A stretch of 64,000 nucleotides of DNA from assembly GCF_027947575.1 (NCBI RefSeq), contig NZ_CP116256.1:5580001-5644000 (forward strand). Reading direction: 5' to 3'. Under the pieces are notes generated by a model. It saw nothing but the letters and a program-made list of their open reading frames with translations, was not told the origin of the DNA and searched no databases. A program made the position numbers and the translations under genes. Shown in pieces: positions 44,892-54,230 of the stretch. This DNA is from Streptomyces rubrogriseus (GTDB lineage: Bacteria > Actinomycetota > Actinomycetes > Streptomycetales > Streptomycetaceae). Numbering within the stretch: the stretch's first letter is position 1; each line of letters starts with the position of its first letter.

Positions 44892-47555
44892 GTGCGAAGA
44901 ACCCGAATCCTCACCGTGCTGCTGGCCCTCGCGGCCGGCCTGCTCGCGGGCAGTCCGCCCGGCGCGCTGGCCGCCGAGACCTCGGAGGCGGCGGTCGCCG
45001 CCGACAGCTACACGTGGAAGAACGCCCGCGTCGACGGGGGCGGCTTCGTCCCCGGCATCGTCTTCAACCGGACCGAGAAGGACCTGGCCTACGCCCGCAC
45101 CGACATCGGCGGCGCCTACCGCTGGCAGGAGGAGTCCCACACCTGGACGCCGCTCCTGGACCACGTCGGCTGGGACGACTGGGGGCACACGGGCGTGGTC
45201 AGTGTCGCCTCCGACCCGGTCGACCCCGACCGGGTGTACGCGGCGGTCGGCACGTACACCAACGACTGGGACCCGACGAACGGCGCCGTGCTGCGCTCCG
45301 CCGACCGGGGCGCGAGCTGGGAGAAGACGGACCTGCCCTTCAAGCTGGGCGGCAACATGCCGGGCCGCGGCATGGGCGAGCGCCTGGCCGTCGACCCGCA
45401 CGACAACGACGTGCTGTACCTGGGCGCCCCCAGCGGCCACGGACTGTGGCGGTCCACCGACGCGGGCGTCACCTGGTCCGAGGTGACGGCCTTCCCCAAC
45501 CCCGGCAACTACGCCCAGGACCCGAGCGACACGTCCGGCTACGCCTCCGACAACCAGGGCATCACCTGGGTCACCTTCGACGAGTCGACGGGCGGCGGCG
45601 CGGGCACAGCGACGGGGACCGTCTACGTCGGGGTCGCGGACAAGGAGAACGCGGTCTACCGCTCGACCGACGCGGGCGCGACCTGGGAGCGGCTCGCCGG
45701 GCAGCCGACGGGCTACCTGGCCCACAAGGGCGTGCTGGACGCCGAGAACGGCTACCTGTACCTGGCGTACAGCGACACGGGTGGCCCGTACGACGGCGGC
45801 AAGGGCCGGCTGTACCGGTACGCGACGGCGACCGGCACCTGGACGGACATCAGCCCGGCCGCGGAGGCGGACACCTACTACGGCTTCAGCGGCCTGACCG
45901 TCGACCGTCAGCACCCGGGGACGGTGATGGCGACCGCGTACAGCTCGTGGTGGCCGGACACGCAGATCTTCCGCTCGACGGACAGCGGTGCGACGTGGTC
46001 CCAGGCGTGGAGCTACACCTCGTACCCGAACCGTGAGAACCGCTACACGATGGACGTCTCCTCCTCCCCGTGGCTCACCTGGGGCGCGAACCCGACGCCG
46101 CCCGAGCAGACGCCGAAGCTGGGCTGGATGACGGAGGCGCTGGAGATCGACCCGTTCGACTCGGACCGCATGATGTACGGCACGGGCGCCACGATCTACG
46201 GCACGGAGAACCTGACGAACTGGGACGAGGCGGGCGGCACGTTCGCCATCGAGCCGATGGTGCGGGGCTTGGAGGAGACGGCCGTCAACGACCTGGCCTC
46301 TCCGCCGTCGGGTGCCCCACTGCTCAGCGCGCTGGGCGACGTCGGCGGCTTCCGGCACACCAGCCTGACCGAGGTCCCGTCGATGATGTACACCTCGCCG
46401 AACTTCACCTCGACGACGAGCCTGGACTTCGCGGAGACGAAGCCGGACGTCGTGGTCCGGGCGGGCAACCTCGACTCCGGCCCGCACGTCGCGTTCTCCA
46501 CGGACAACGGGGCCAACTGGTTCGGCGGCACCGACCCGTCCGGGGTGAGCGGCGGCGGCACGGTCGCGGCGGGCGCGGACGGCAGCCGCTTCGTGTGGAG
46601 CCCGGACGGCACCGGCGTGCAGTACACCACCGGCTTCGGTACGTCCTGGCAGGCGTCGACCGGTATCCCGGCGGGCGCGATCGTCGAGTCCGACCGGGTG
46701 AACCCGAAGACCTTCTACGGCTTCAAGTCCGGGAAGTTCTACGTCAGTTCGGACGGCGGCGCTACCTTCACCGCGTCGGCCGCGACCGGGCTGCCCGCCG
46801 GTGACAGCGTCCGCTTCAAGGCACTGCCTGGTGGGGAGGGCGACGTCTGGCTGGCCGGCGGGGCGGCGGACGGCCCGTACGGCCTGTGGCACTCCACGGA
46901 CGGCGGCGAGACCTTCACCAAGCTGCCGGGCGTCGACGCGGCGGACACCGTCGGCTTCGGCAAGGCGGCCCCCGGAGCCTCGTACCAGACCCTGTTCACC
47001 AGCGCGGAGATCGGCGGGGTGCGCGGCATCTTCCGCTCCACCGACGCGGGCGCGACCTGGACCCGCGTCAACGACGACGCCCACCAGTGGGGCTGGACCG
47101 GCGCCGCCATCACCGGCGACCCGCGGGTGTACGGCCGGGTGTACGTGGCGACCAACGGACGCGGCGTGATCTACGGCGACACCTCGGACACGGGCGGGGG
47201 CACCGATCCGGGTCCCGACCCGACGCCCACCGGAGCCTGCGAGGTGACGTACACGGTCACGAACCAGTGGTCGGGCGGCTTCCAGGCGGACGTCCGCCTC
47301 ACCAACACCGGCACGTCGGCCTGGAACGGTTGGACCGTCGACTGGTCGTTCCCCGGCGACCAGAAGGTCACCCAGATGTGGAACGCCGAGCACACCCAGT
47401 CCGGTACGGCGGTGACTGCCAGGAACGTCGGCTGGAACGCCGGTGTGGCCCCCGGTGCCTCGGTCGGCTTCGGGTTCACCGGGAGCTGGTCGGGGACCAA
47501 CGCGGAACCGGAAGGGTTCGCCGTCGCCGGACGCGCGTGCCCGGCCGCTACGTGA
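44892..47555 (+). CDS. Secreted GH74 xyloglucanase with C-terminal CBM2
   Basis: 887 residues from GTG 44892, where the signal peptide ILTVLLALAAGLLAGSPPGALA begins; longer open frame upstream lies in the repeat. The GH74 double beta-propeller is recognisable from YTWKNARVDGGGFVPGIVFN, YARTDIGGAYRW (catalytic Asp region) and repeated RSTDAGATW blades. A short linker (GGGTDPGPDPTPTG) leads to CBM2 (780-887). It hydrolyses the beta-1,4-glucan backbone of xyloglucan, complementing the cellulases. Its stop overlaps the convergent gene by eight bases. Confidence 0.9.
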   Translation: MRRTRILTVLLALAAGLLAGSPPGALAAETSEAAVAADSYTWKNARVDGGGFVPGIVFNRTEKDLAYARTDIGGAYRWQEESHTWTPLLDHVGWDDWGHTGVVSVASDPVDPDRVYAAVGTYTNDWDPTNGAVLRSADRGASWEKTDLPFKLGGNMPGRGMGERLAVDPHDNDVLYLGAPSGHGLWRSTDAGVTWSEVTAFPNPGNYAQDPSDTSGYASDNQGITWVTFDESTGGGAGTATGTVYVGVADKENAVYRSTDAGATWERLAGQPTGYLAHKGVLDAENGYLYLAYSDTGGPYDGGKGRLYRYATATGTWTDISPAAEADTYYGFSGLTVDRQHPGTVMATAYSSWWPDTQIFRSTDSGATWSQAWSYTSYPNRENRYTMDVSSSPWLTWGANPTPPEQTPKLGWMTEALEIDPFDSDRMMYGTGATIYGTENLTNWDEAGGTFAIEPMVRGLEETAVNDLASPPSGAPLLSALGDVGGFRHTSLTEVPSMMYTSPNFTSTTSLDFAETKPDVVVRAGNLDSGPHVAFSTDNGANWFGGTDPSGVSGGGTVAAGADGSRFVWSPDGTGVQYTTGFGTSWQASTGIPAGAIVESDRVNPKTFYGFKSGKFYVSSDGGATFTASAATGLPAGDSVRFKALPGGEGDVWLAGGAADGPYGLWHSTDGGETFTKLPGVDAADTVGFGKAAPGASYQTLFTSAEIGGVRGIFRSTDAGATWTRVNDDAHQWGWTGAAITGDPRVYGRVYVATNGRGVIYGDTSDTGGGTDPGPDPTPTGACEVTYTVTNQWSGGFQADVRLTNTGTSAWNGWTVDWSFPGDQKVTQMWNAEHTQSGTAVTARNVGWNAGVAPGASVGFGFTGSWSGTNAEPEGFAVAGRACPAAT

Positions 47556-48228
47556 CGGGACCGGTGAAGATCGCCGTCTCCGAGTCGAAGTCGGGGGCGA
47601 CCTCGATCTGGATCAGCTTCTCGCCCTTGGGGAGTTCGCAGCCCCAGGGCACGCTGATCGACCGGCCGGCGAGGAGCTTGGTCTGGGGAGTGCCGTCGAG
47701 ACCTGTGTCGGAGTCGAAGACGGACTCGCTGCTCCGGCCGTCCTTGCCGTAGGAGCAGTTGACGGTGAGCAGCGTGGTGTCGAGGGTCTTGGTGCCGCTG
47801 TTCTTGACCTTGACCGTGAACCGCGCGTAGGGGGTCTTCTCGGGCATGGCGTACTCGCTCGACACCGTGCGTTCGAAGCCGGACAGGGTGACCTCGACGT
47901 CGGACTCGTAGGTGACCGTCTCGTCGAGCGCGTGGACACCGTCGTCGGTGTCCTCGGAGGCCGCAGGGGCTTCCTCCGCGGCCTCCTCCTCGGCCGCGGG
48001 GGTGTCGCCCCCGTTCACGGACGCCGTCTCGGTGACGGTGACCGTGGGCGCGGGTCCCGCCTCGTCGTCACCGCCGACTCCCGCGGTGACGGCCGCCGAC
48101 ACGGCCGCGGCCACCACCGCGGCGGCCACGGCGACGAGCACCGTGCGGTTCTTCCTCGGCGGCGGGGGCGGAGGCACCGGTGGCGGCCCGTAGGACGGCA
48201 TGGGCGGTGGTGTGAAGTCGTTGCTCAT
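47548..48228 (-). CDS. Membrane-anchored protein with DUF4352-like extracellular domain
   Basis: 226 residues. A Pro-rich cytoplasmic start (PPPVPPPPPPRK) is followed by one membrane helix (29-49), an acidic Ala/Glu linker, and a beta domain of about 110 residues: EVTLSGFERT, ARFTVKVKNSGTKTLDTTLLTVNCSYG, SISVPWGCELPKGEKLIQIEVAP. This pattern resembles DUF4352/telomeric-repeat-like immunoglobulin folds in actinobacterial lipoproteins. Function unknown. No operon partner; the 273-bp gap above it holds its promoter and an inverted repeat (GAGATG ... CATCTC near 48240-48270). Confidence 0.7.
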   Translation of the reverse strand: MSNDFTPPPMPSYGPPPVPPPPPPRKNRTVLVAVAAAVVAAAVSAAVTAGVGGDDEAGPAPTVTVTETASVNGGDTPAAEEEAAEEAPAASEDTDDGVHALDETVTYESDVEVTLSGFERTVSSEYAMPEKTPYARFTVKVKNSGTKTLDTTLLTVNCSYGKDGRSSESVFDSDTGLDGTPQTKLLAGRSISVPWGCELPKGEKLIQIEVAPDFDSETAIFTGPVT

Positions 48229-48501
48229 GGTTCCCCCCGGGAGATGGTGCTGTTGCGTGGTGCATCATCTCCCGGGAGGCCGTCCTGTGGAGATCATGTG
48301 ATGGAATCGTGTCCATGATCGTCGGGCGGGGCCTTTCGGCCGGTAGGGTCGCGGGCCGACGCGACCGTCCGGGAGGGCGCGTGCCGACGGCGCCCCCTCA
48401 CGCGCCCGTGCCCCATGTGCCCGTTTCACGCCCTTGTGGCTCTGCCGCCCTTCTTCGACCGTTGAGTGGGCGGGAGTGGTGGCGAGGACTGGGGGAACCG
48501 C

Positions 48502-48747
48502 ATGGCACGAACCTGGGAGGGACCGGCGGGGCGGCTGCTGCTCGGACTTGCGGTGCTGCTGCACCGGACGGTCACGGACCGGGCCGCGAAGAGAAGACTA
48601 GAACACTGGCGCAACGCCGCTCTGCGCGCCGCGTACCGGCGGGGCGTGCCGGTCGGGGTGCTCGCCTCCCGGACGCGGCTGACGCAGAGGTGGGTCAGGA
48701 CGGTGGTCACCGGCGGGAAGCCCCCGCCGGTGGACGAGGCCGCATGA
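48502..48747 (+). CDS. Small basic HTH-like protein of unknown function
   Basis: 81 residues, rich in Arg. The second half, AAYRRGVPVGVLASRTRLTQRWVRTVVTGG, has the spacing of a helix-turn-helix like those that select promoters in small Streptomyces regulators. ATG 48502 follows GGGGGAA. It ends three bases before the converging PL11 stop. I do not recognise a named family. Confidence 0.55.
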   Translation: MARTWEGPAGRLLLGLAVLLHRTVTDRAAKRRLEHWRNAALRAAYRRGVPVGVLASRTRLTQRWVRTVVTGGKPPPVDEAA

Positions 48748-48750
48748 GGG

Positions 48751-50645
48751 TCAGGGCGTGTAGACCGACGGCCGCGGGGCCGTCGGCATCCCGCTTCCGA
48801 GGAAGAAGCTCGGGTGCGGCGGCTGGTTGTAGGCGGTGTTCTGCCAGGACAGGGCGGTGCGGTACTGGGTGTCGTGGAGAAGGGTCGTGATGCGGGTGTC
48901 CGTGTCGTAGGGGGTGGAGTAGATGCGCAGGGCCGTGTTGTTCGACGTGCGCCAGACGACCTCCTCGCGCCAGTCGCCGAGGATGTCGCCGGCCAGGACC
49001 GGGGTGGCCTTGGTGCCGTTGTTGGAGGCGACGCCGGAGCCGGTGAGCAGGCGGGTGTCGCCCGAGGTGCCGTACTTGTCGACGTGGGTGCCGTCGAGGA
49101 GTTCGCGGCCGGTGTCGCCGTCCCACCAGGACAGGAAGTTGGCGCTGGAGGGTTTGCGGCTGCTGACGACGGTGCCCTTGGGGTTGCGGATGCCGCTCTC
49201 GGCGGACGACCAGGACTCGGCGCCCGCACTGCCCGACCAGATGTCCCCGGAGACGCCGCGGCCGTTGTCGCCGCTCGCGCCGGTGGACCAGAGGATCTGG
49301 CCCGTGCGGGCGTCCGCCATGTACGACGAGGGCTTCGAGCCGTCCTCGTCGACCTTGAACTCCTCCAGGCCCGCACGGGACGGGTCGAGGTCGCCGACGT
49401 GCATGGCGTCGCCGTGGCCGTTCCGGGTGGTCCACAGGGCGTAGCCGTTGTCGTCGACGGCCATCGCGCCGTAGACGATCTCGTCCCGGCCGTCGCCGTC
49501 CACGTCCGCGACGGAGAGCTGGTGGTTGCCCTGGCCGTCGTAGCCCTTGCCGCTGTTGGTGGAGGAGTTGGTGTCGAAGGTCCAGCGGCGGGTGAACTGC
49601 CCGTTCCGCCAGTCCCAGGCGGCGATCACCGTGCGCGTGTAGTAGCCGCGCGCCATGATCACGGAGGGGCGGGAGCCGTCCAGGTACGCCGTGCCCGCCA
49701 GGAACCGGTCGACGCGGTTGCCGTAGGAGTCGCCCCAGGAGGAGACCGAGCCGCGGGCCGGCACGTAGTCGACGGTGCCCATGGCCCTGCCGGTCCGGCC
49801 GTTGAACATGGTGAGGTATTCGGGGCCCGAGAGGACGTAGCCGCTCGAGTTGCGGTGGTCCGCCGACGAACTGCCGATGACCGCGCCGCTGCCGTCCGTG
49901 GTGCCGTCGGCGGTCTTCATGGCGACCTCGGCCAGGCCGTCGCCGTCGTAGTCGTACACCTGGAACTGGGTGTAATGGGCGCCGGAGCGGATGTTGCGGC
50001 CCAGGTCGACGCGCCACAGGCGGGTGCCGTCGAGCTTGATGCCGTCGACGATCGTGTTGCCGGTGTAGCCGGACTGGGAGTTGTCCTTGGCGTTGGTCGG
50101 CTGCCACTTGAGGACGATGTCGAGGGCGCCGTCGCCGTCGAGGTCGCCGACGGAGGCGTCGTTGGCCTCGTAGGTGTAGGAGACACCGTCGGGGGTGGTG
50201 CCGCCGGAGGGCGGGCTGATCGGTACGTCCTTGTAGCCCGCGCGGAACTGGATCGCGTGGACGGAGTCGCCCTGCTCCGTGCCGTTCACGACCGCGCGGA
50301 CGGTGTAGTCGGCGTGGGAGGGGGCGCCGGAGTGGAAGTAGGTGGTGGAGCCGGTGACGGGGCTGGAGTTGACCTTCGTGCCGGCCCGGTAGACGTTGAA
50401 CGCGACGTTGTCCGGGTCGGTGCCCAGCCAGCGCCAGCCGACCAGGTTCCCGTCGCCGGTGTGGACGCTGACGACGCCCCGGTCCAGGGCTTCGACCTGG
50501 CGTGCCGTGGCGGCCTCGGCGGTGTCGGGGGCCAGCGCGGTCAGGCCCGCGGCGAGGAGCCCGGCGGCGGCGAGGGCCGCGGCCAGGGCGAGTGGGCGTC
50601 TGCGGTGCGGGTGGGGGCGTGGGGGCGGGTGTGGGGGTGCCTCAC
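48751..50645 (-). pseudogene. PL11 rhamnogalacturonan lyase with an apparent frameshift in the signal peptide
   Basis: The mature sequence is intact: ATARQVEALDRGVVSVHTGDGNLVGWRWLG, an FNVYRAG beta-domain, then the PL11 propeller with repeated calcium-binding Asp motifs (ASVGDLDGDGALDIV, YDYDGDGLAEVAMKTADGT, ADVDGDGRDEIVYG). It would cleave rhamnogalacturonan I backbones outside the cell. But the only good start, GTG 50645 after AGGAGG, is one frame away from the hydrophobic LALAAALAAAGLLAAGL leader; the leader's own frame has no start codon back to a stop at 50683. One base is missing in the C-rich 50596-50640 stretch. Error or inactivation. Confidence 0.75.
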
Positions 50646-50682
50646 GGGACGAACCTCCTGAGGGGCGGATGGATTCCGCCTC

Positions 50683-51462
50683 TCAGTCGCCGCCCGGGGC
50701 GGCCGGGTTGCCGCCCTTCGCCGGGGACTTCCTGAACGCCGCGAGGGTGAAGACCGGGTCGGGCCGGGGCCGGTCCTGGTCCGGCAGGGCCGCGAGGCGC
50801 GCGGCGAACTCCTCGGCGAGCGGCTCGCCCGGCGGCAGCGTGACGAACCAGCCGCGCCGCAGGTCGGCGACGGTCCGGCGGGGGCTGCGGCCCTGGCCGT
50901 GGCCGGTGAAGCGGGCCGTGCCCGCGGGGACCAGGCCGTGGTCGCGGGCGTATTCCTCGACCAGGTGGGCGGCGTCGTGCGCGACGCTGGGCGGCCGGGC
51001 GGCGAGCACGGCGTCGATGTCGCTGCCCACGTTGTGCGAGGCGCCCTTGTCCACCGTGGTCACATAGGTCCCGCCGGGCCGCAGCACGCGGGCGCACTCG
51101 GCGACGATCGCCCGCACGTTCTCGGCGCCGCCTGCGAGGTGCAGCAGCCACACGCTGGCGACGGCGTCGAACTCCCCGTCGGCGAAGGGGAGTCGGCGAC
51201 TGTCGGCGAGGACGACGGCGCCGGGCAGCCGGGCCGCGGCTCGGCGCGCCATGGCGGGGGCGAGGTCGACGCCCACCACCCGCAGGTCGTCCCGTCCGGC
51301 GACGATCCGCCGGGTGACGATGCCGGTGCCGCAGGCCACGTCGAGCAGCCGGCGGGCCTGCCGCGGCACCAGACTCAGCACGCCCTCCGCGGCCGCCGCG
51401 GCCCGGGGCTCGCCGCCGCGGGAGTCGTCGTAGCGTTCCGCTTCCTTGTCGTAGTCGAGCAC
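50683..51462 (-). CDS. Class I SAM-dependent methyltransferase (Methyltransf_11 type)
   Basis: 259 residues from GTG 51462. Motif I LLDVACGTGIVTRRIVAG, GVDLAPAMARRAAARLPGA and ADSRRLPFADGEFDAVASVWLLHL form the SAM-binding fold; RVLRPGGTYVTTVDKG completes it. Substrate unknown. It starts four bases after the pterin dehydratase stop, so the two are probably co-transcribed. Confidence 0.8.
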   Translation of the reverse strand: MLDYDKEAERYDDSRGGEPRAAAAAEGVLSLVPRQARRLLDVACGTGIVTRRIVAGRDDLRVVGVDLAPAMARRAAARLPGAVVLADSRRLPFADGEFDAVASVWLLHLAGGAENVRAIVAECARVLRPGGTYVTTVDKGASHNVGSDIDAVLAARPPSVAHDAAHLVEEYARDHGLVPAGTARFTGHGQGRSPRRTVADLRRGWFVTLPPGEPLAEEFAARLAALPDQDRPRPDPVFTLAAFRKSPAKGGNPAAPGGD

Positions 51463-51466
51463 ACCG

Positions 51467-51772
51467 TCAGTGTGCCCCGTGACCGGCGGCCAGGTCCTCC
51501 ACCCTGCGGGCGAGCTCCACGTCCTTCTCGGTGACGGCGCCGCCCGCACTGTGGGTGTGTACGGCGAGGGCGACCGTGTTGTAGCCGAGGGTCAGGTCGG
51601 AGTGGTGGTCGAGCTCCTCCTGCACCTGGGCGACGTGGACGACCATCGCGGCCGCCGCGAAGTGCGAGCCGAGCCGGTAGGAGCGGGTGAGGCGGCCGGC
51701 CTCGAGGGACCAGCCGGGCAGGGTGGCCAGCCGCTCCTCGACCTCCTGCGGCGACAGCGGTTCGACGGGCAT
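51467..51772 (-). CDS. Pterin-4a-carbinolamine dehydratase
   Basis: 101 residues, normal for the family. The active-site motif is DHHSDLTLGYNTVALAVHTHSAGGAVTEKD, with His56-His57 and the distal His. It dehydrates 4a-hydroxy-tetrahydropterin formed by aromatic amino acid hydroxylases, though no hydroxylase gene is in this window. ATG 51772 follows GGAG; the methyltransferase gene lies directly downstream. Confidence 0.9.
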   Translation of the reverse strand: MPVEPLSPQEVEERLATLPGWSLEAGRLTRSYRLGSHFAAAAMVVHVAQVQEELDHHSDLTLGYNTVALAVHTHSAGGAVTEKDVELARRVEDLAAGHGAH

Positions 51773-51861
51773 GGGCTGCGCTCCTCTCCTGGGCGGGTTC
51801 GCCTCAGCCTGCCACAGCGCGGCCGCTCCGGCGCGCCCCGGCGTCGACTACCGTTCCGGGT

Positions 51862-52680
51862 ATGACCGCACTCGTGTCCGGCACTTCCCCCGCCACCGAC
51901 CGGGGCGTGGGCCCGATGCTGCGTGCCTGGCGGGAGCGGCGGCGGGTCAGCCAGCTGGAGCTGGCGTTGCGCGCCGACTCCTCCGCCCGGCACATCAGTT
52001 TCGTCGAGACGGGCCGTTCCCGGCCGAGCGAGGAGATGGTGCTGCGCCTCGCCGAGCACCTGGACGTCCCGGTGCGCGAGCGCAACGCGCTGCTGCTCGC
52101 GGCCGGTTACGCCCCGCACTACCCGGAGACCCCGCTGGACGACCCCGCGCTGGGCGCCCTGCGCGCGGGCATGGAGCGGCTGATCCGGGGCTACGAGCCG
52201 TATCCGGCGCTGGTCGTCGACGCGACGTACCAGGTGCTGGCGGCCAACCGGGGGATCGCGATGCTGATGGACGGCGTCGCGGAGCACCTGCTCACGCCGC
52301 CGCTGAACGCCATCCGGCTGACGCTGCACCCGGACGGCCTGGCGCCGCGCATCCGCAACCTGCGCGAGTGGCGCGGACACCTGCTGGAGCAGATGCAGCG
52401 GCAGATCGCCCTGCACCGCTCGCGGCCGCTGCGGGAGCTGTACGACGAGGTGGCCGCCTATCCGGTGCCGGAGAGCGCGCCGGGCGCCGAGCCGGACGAG
52501 CCGGTGCCGTACTTCGCGCTGCCGATGCAGATCGAGCACGAGGGACACGTCCTGTCGTTCATCTCGTCCATCTCCACCTTCAACACCCCGATGGACGTGA
52601 CGGTCGCCGAGCTGGCCATCGAGACGCTGCTCCCGGCCGACCCGGCGACGGTCAAGTACCTTCAGACGCTGCTGCCCTGA
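51862..52680 (+). CDS. XRE-family regulator with MmyB-like ligand domain
   Basis: 272 residues. N-terminal HTH: MLRAWRERRRVSQLELALRADSSARHISFVETGRSRPSEEMVLRLAEHLDVPVRERNALLLAAGY. The rest matches the MmyB-like ligand-binding PAS-type domain (AGMERLIRGYEPYPALVVDATYQVLAANRGI). Such proteins usually control an adjacent or divergent gene in response to a small molecule, possibly a fatty acid. ATG 51862 has no strong ribosome site and may be leaderless. The tail overlaps the converging membrane gene by 19 bases. Confidence 0.85.
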   Translation: MTALVSGTSPATDRGVGPMLRAWRERRRVSQLELALRADSSARHISFVETGRSRPSEEMVLRLAEHLDVPVRERNALLLAAGYAPHYPETPLDDPALGALRAGMERLIRGYEPYPALVVDATYQVLAANRGIAMLMDGVAEHLLTPPLNAIRLTLHPDGLAPRIRNLREWRGHLLEQMQRQIALHRSRPLRELYDEVAAYPVPESAPGAEPDEPVPYFALPMQIEHEGHVLSFISSISTFNTPMDVTVAELAIETLLPADPATVKYLQTLLP

Positions 52681-53087
52681 TCCTGCCTCAGGGCCGCGTG
52701 CTGGAGCAGCGCGAACGCGGCGACGACGAGGGCCTGGAGCACCGTCCACACCGCCCCGGCCGTGGTGGGCGTGAGCCACAGGGCGAGGGCTGCGAAGCTG
52801 ACGGCCGCCCAGGCGAGGTTGGCCTCGACGACGCCCCGGACGGCGAGCGCCGGGGGCCGGGAGCGGGCGGCCAGCAGGCCCACGCACCCGGCGTACACCG
52901 CGAGGAAGGCCCCGAGGGCGAGCAGCAGCCCGGAACCGGCGCCGAGGTAGCGGCCGAGCGGGCCGGACAGTACGAGGTAGGCGAGCGCGTTGGCGCCGGT
53001 CACCGCCGCGTCGAGGGCCAGGAAGCGGCGGAGCATCAGCCGCGGTTCGGCCGTACGGGCGAGTGCGGCAAGCTGGTGCGTGGACAT
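52662..53087 (-). CDS. Four-helix integral membrane protein of unknown function
   Basis: 141 residues with four hydrophobic helices after a short cytoplasmic start (FLALDAAVTGANALAYLVLSG, LLLALGAFLAVYAGCVGLLA, AWAAVSFAALALWL, VWTVLQALVVAAFALLQHA). No catalytic motif. Its ATG at 53087 faces a palindrome at 53202-53218 that may be the target of the neighbouring MmyB-like regulator. Confidence 0.75.
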   Translation of the reverse strand: MSTHQLAALARTAEPRLMLRRFLALDAAVTGANALAYLVLSGPLGRYLGAGSGLLLALGAFLAVYAGCVGLLAARSRPPALAVRGVVEANLAWAAVSFAALALWLTPTTAGAVWTVLQALVVAAFALLQHAALRQDQGSSV

Positions 53088-53201
53088 GACGTGTCACCCT
53101 CCGTCGGGTCGGAGACGCTGGGGTCGGGCCGGGCCCCGGGCCGGAGTGCGCCGGACCGGAACCCGGTGGCTCCACGATCCCGCGCCGCACGGGGACGGTC
53201 G

Positions 53202-53218
53202 ATTACCCGCCGGGTAAT
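53202..53218. promoter_or_regulatory. 17-bp palindrome in a divergent promoter
   Basis: ATTACCCG-C-CGGGTAAT; 16 of 17 positions are symmetrical. It lies 115 bp above both the membrane protein start (53087) and the XRE start (53316), in an otherwise featureless 228-bp gap. Confidence 0.5.
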
Positions 53219-53315
53219 GCGTCCGGTCCGAGAATGATCCACGAACACCCCTGTGAGACTGACAGAGGAACATGACAGACTGCGACGAGACTTGGGCGCG
53301 TTGGGGAGGCGTGGC

Positions 53316-54179
53316 GTGAGCGAGCGACGGGCCGCACCCACCGTGGGCCAGGTGGTCCTCGGCAGACGGCTGCAGGAACTGCGGGAGACGGCGGGACTCA
53401 AGCGCGAGGAGGCCGCCAAGGTGCTTCGCGTGGCCCCGGCGACCGTGCGGCGCATGGAGATGGCCGAGGTCTCGCTGAAAATACCGTATGTCCAGATACT
53501 GCTGACGGCGTACGGAGTCGCCTCCGACGAGGTCGCGGCGTTCGTCGCGCTCGCCGAGGAGGCGAACCAGCCGGGCTGGTGGCAGCGTTACCACGACGTG
53601 CTGCCGGACTGGTTCAGCCTGTACGTGAGCCTGGAGGGCGCCGCACGGATCGTCCGGTCCTACGAGCCGCACTTCGTCCCCGGGCTGCTGCAGACCGAGG
53701 ACTACGCGCGCTCGGTCCTGGAGGCCGGGACGATCGGCAACGCGGGCGCGGACGCGGTGGAGCGGCACGTGTCCCTGCGCATGGAGCGGCAGCGGCTCCT
53801 CGACCGTCCGGACCCGCCCCACCTGTGGGTGGTGATGGACGAGACGGTGCTGCGCCGACCGGTGAGCATCCACGGCCGGGTGATGCGCGAGCAGCTCGAC
53901 AAGCTGCTGGAGTTCGCCGCCCGGGACCGGGTGACGCTCCAGGTCGCCGAGTTCGAGGACGGGCCGCACCCCGGGACGTACGCGCCGTTCACCCTGTTCC
54001 GCTTCGCGGAGCCGGAGCTGCCCGACATGGTCTTCACCGAGTACCTGACGGGCGCCCTGTACCTGGACTCCCGCACCGAGGTCTCCGCGCACCTGGAGGT
54101 CCTGGACCACATGACGGCGCGCGCCGCCTCGACCCAGCGCACCGAGAAGGTCCTGCGCGAGTACCGCGAGAACTTCTGA
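53316..54179 (+). CDS. XRE-family regulator with Scr1/DUF5753 domain
   Basis: 287 residues from GTG 53316 (GGGGAGG seven bases upstream). HTH: LGRRLQELRETAGLKREEAAKVLRVAPATVRRMEMAEVSLK. DUF5753 follows: ARIVRSYEPHFVPGLLQTEDYARSVLEA, LWVVMDETVLRRPV and MVFTEYLTGALYLDS. Scr1-type regulators are numerous in Streptomyces and normally paired with a small DUF397 protein. No DUF397 gene is here; instead a DUF574 methyltransferase follows after 51 bases. Confidence 0.9.
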   Translation: MSERRAAPTVGQVVLGRRLQELRETAGLKREEAAKVLRVAPATVRRMEMAEVSLKIPYVQILLTAYGVASDEVAAFVALAEEANQPGWWQRYHDVLPDWFSLYVSLEGAARIVRSYEPHFVPGLLQTEDYARSVLEAGTIGNAGADAVERHVSLRMERQRLLDRPDPPHLWVVMDETVLRRPVSIHGRVMREQLDKLLEFAARDRVTLQVAEFEDGPHPGTYAPFTLFRFAEPELPDMVFTEYLTGALYLDSRTEVSAHLEVLDHMTARAASTQRTEKVLREYRENF

Positions 54180-54230
54180 CCGGCGACGACCCCGGCACCC
54201 GCCACCCGGCACCTGAGGAGACGACACCGC

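Noticed and set aside
51848..51863. Degenerate copy of the 53202 palindrome at the MmyB-like gene start
   Set aside because: TACC-N6-GGTA differs in spacing from TACC-N5-GGTA at 53204, and half-sites of four bases are expected by chance.
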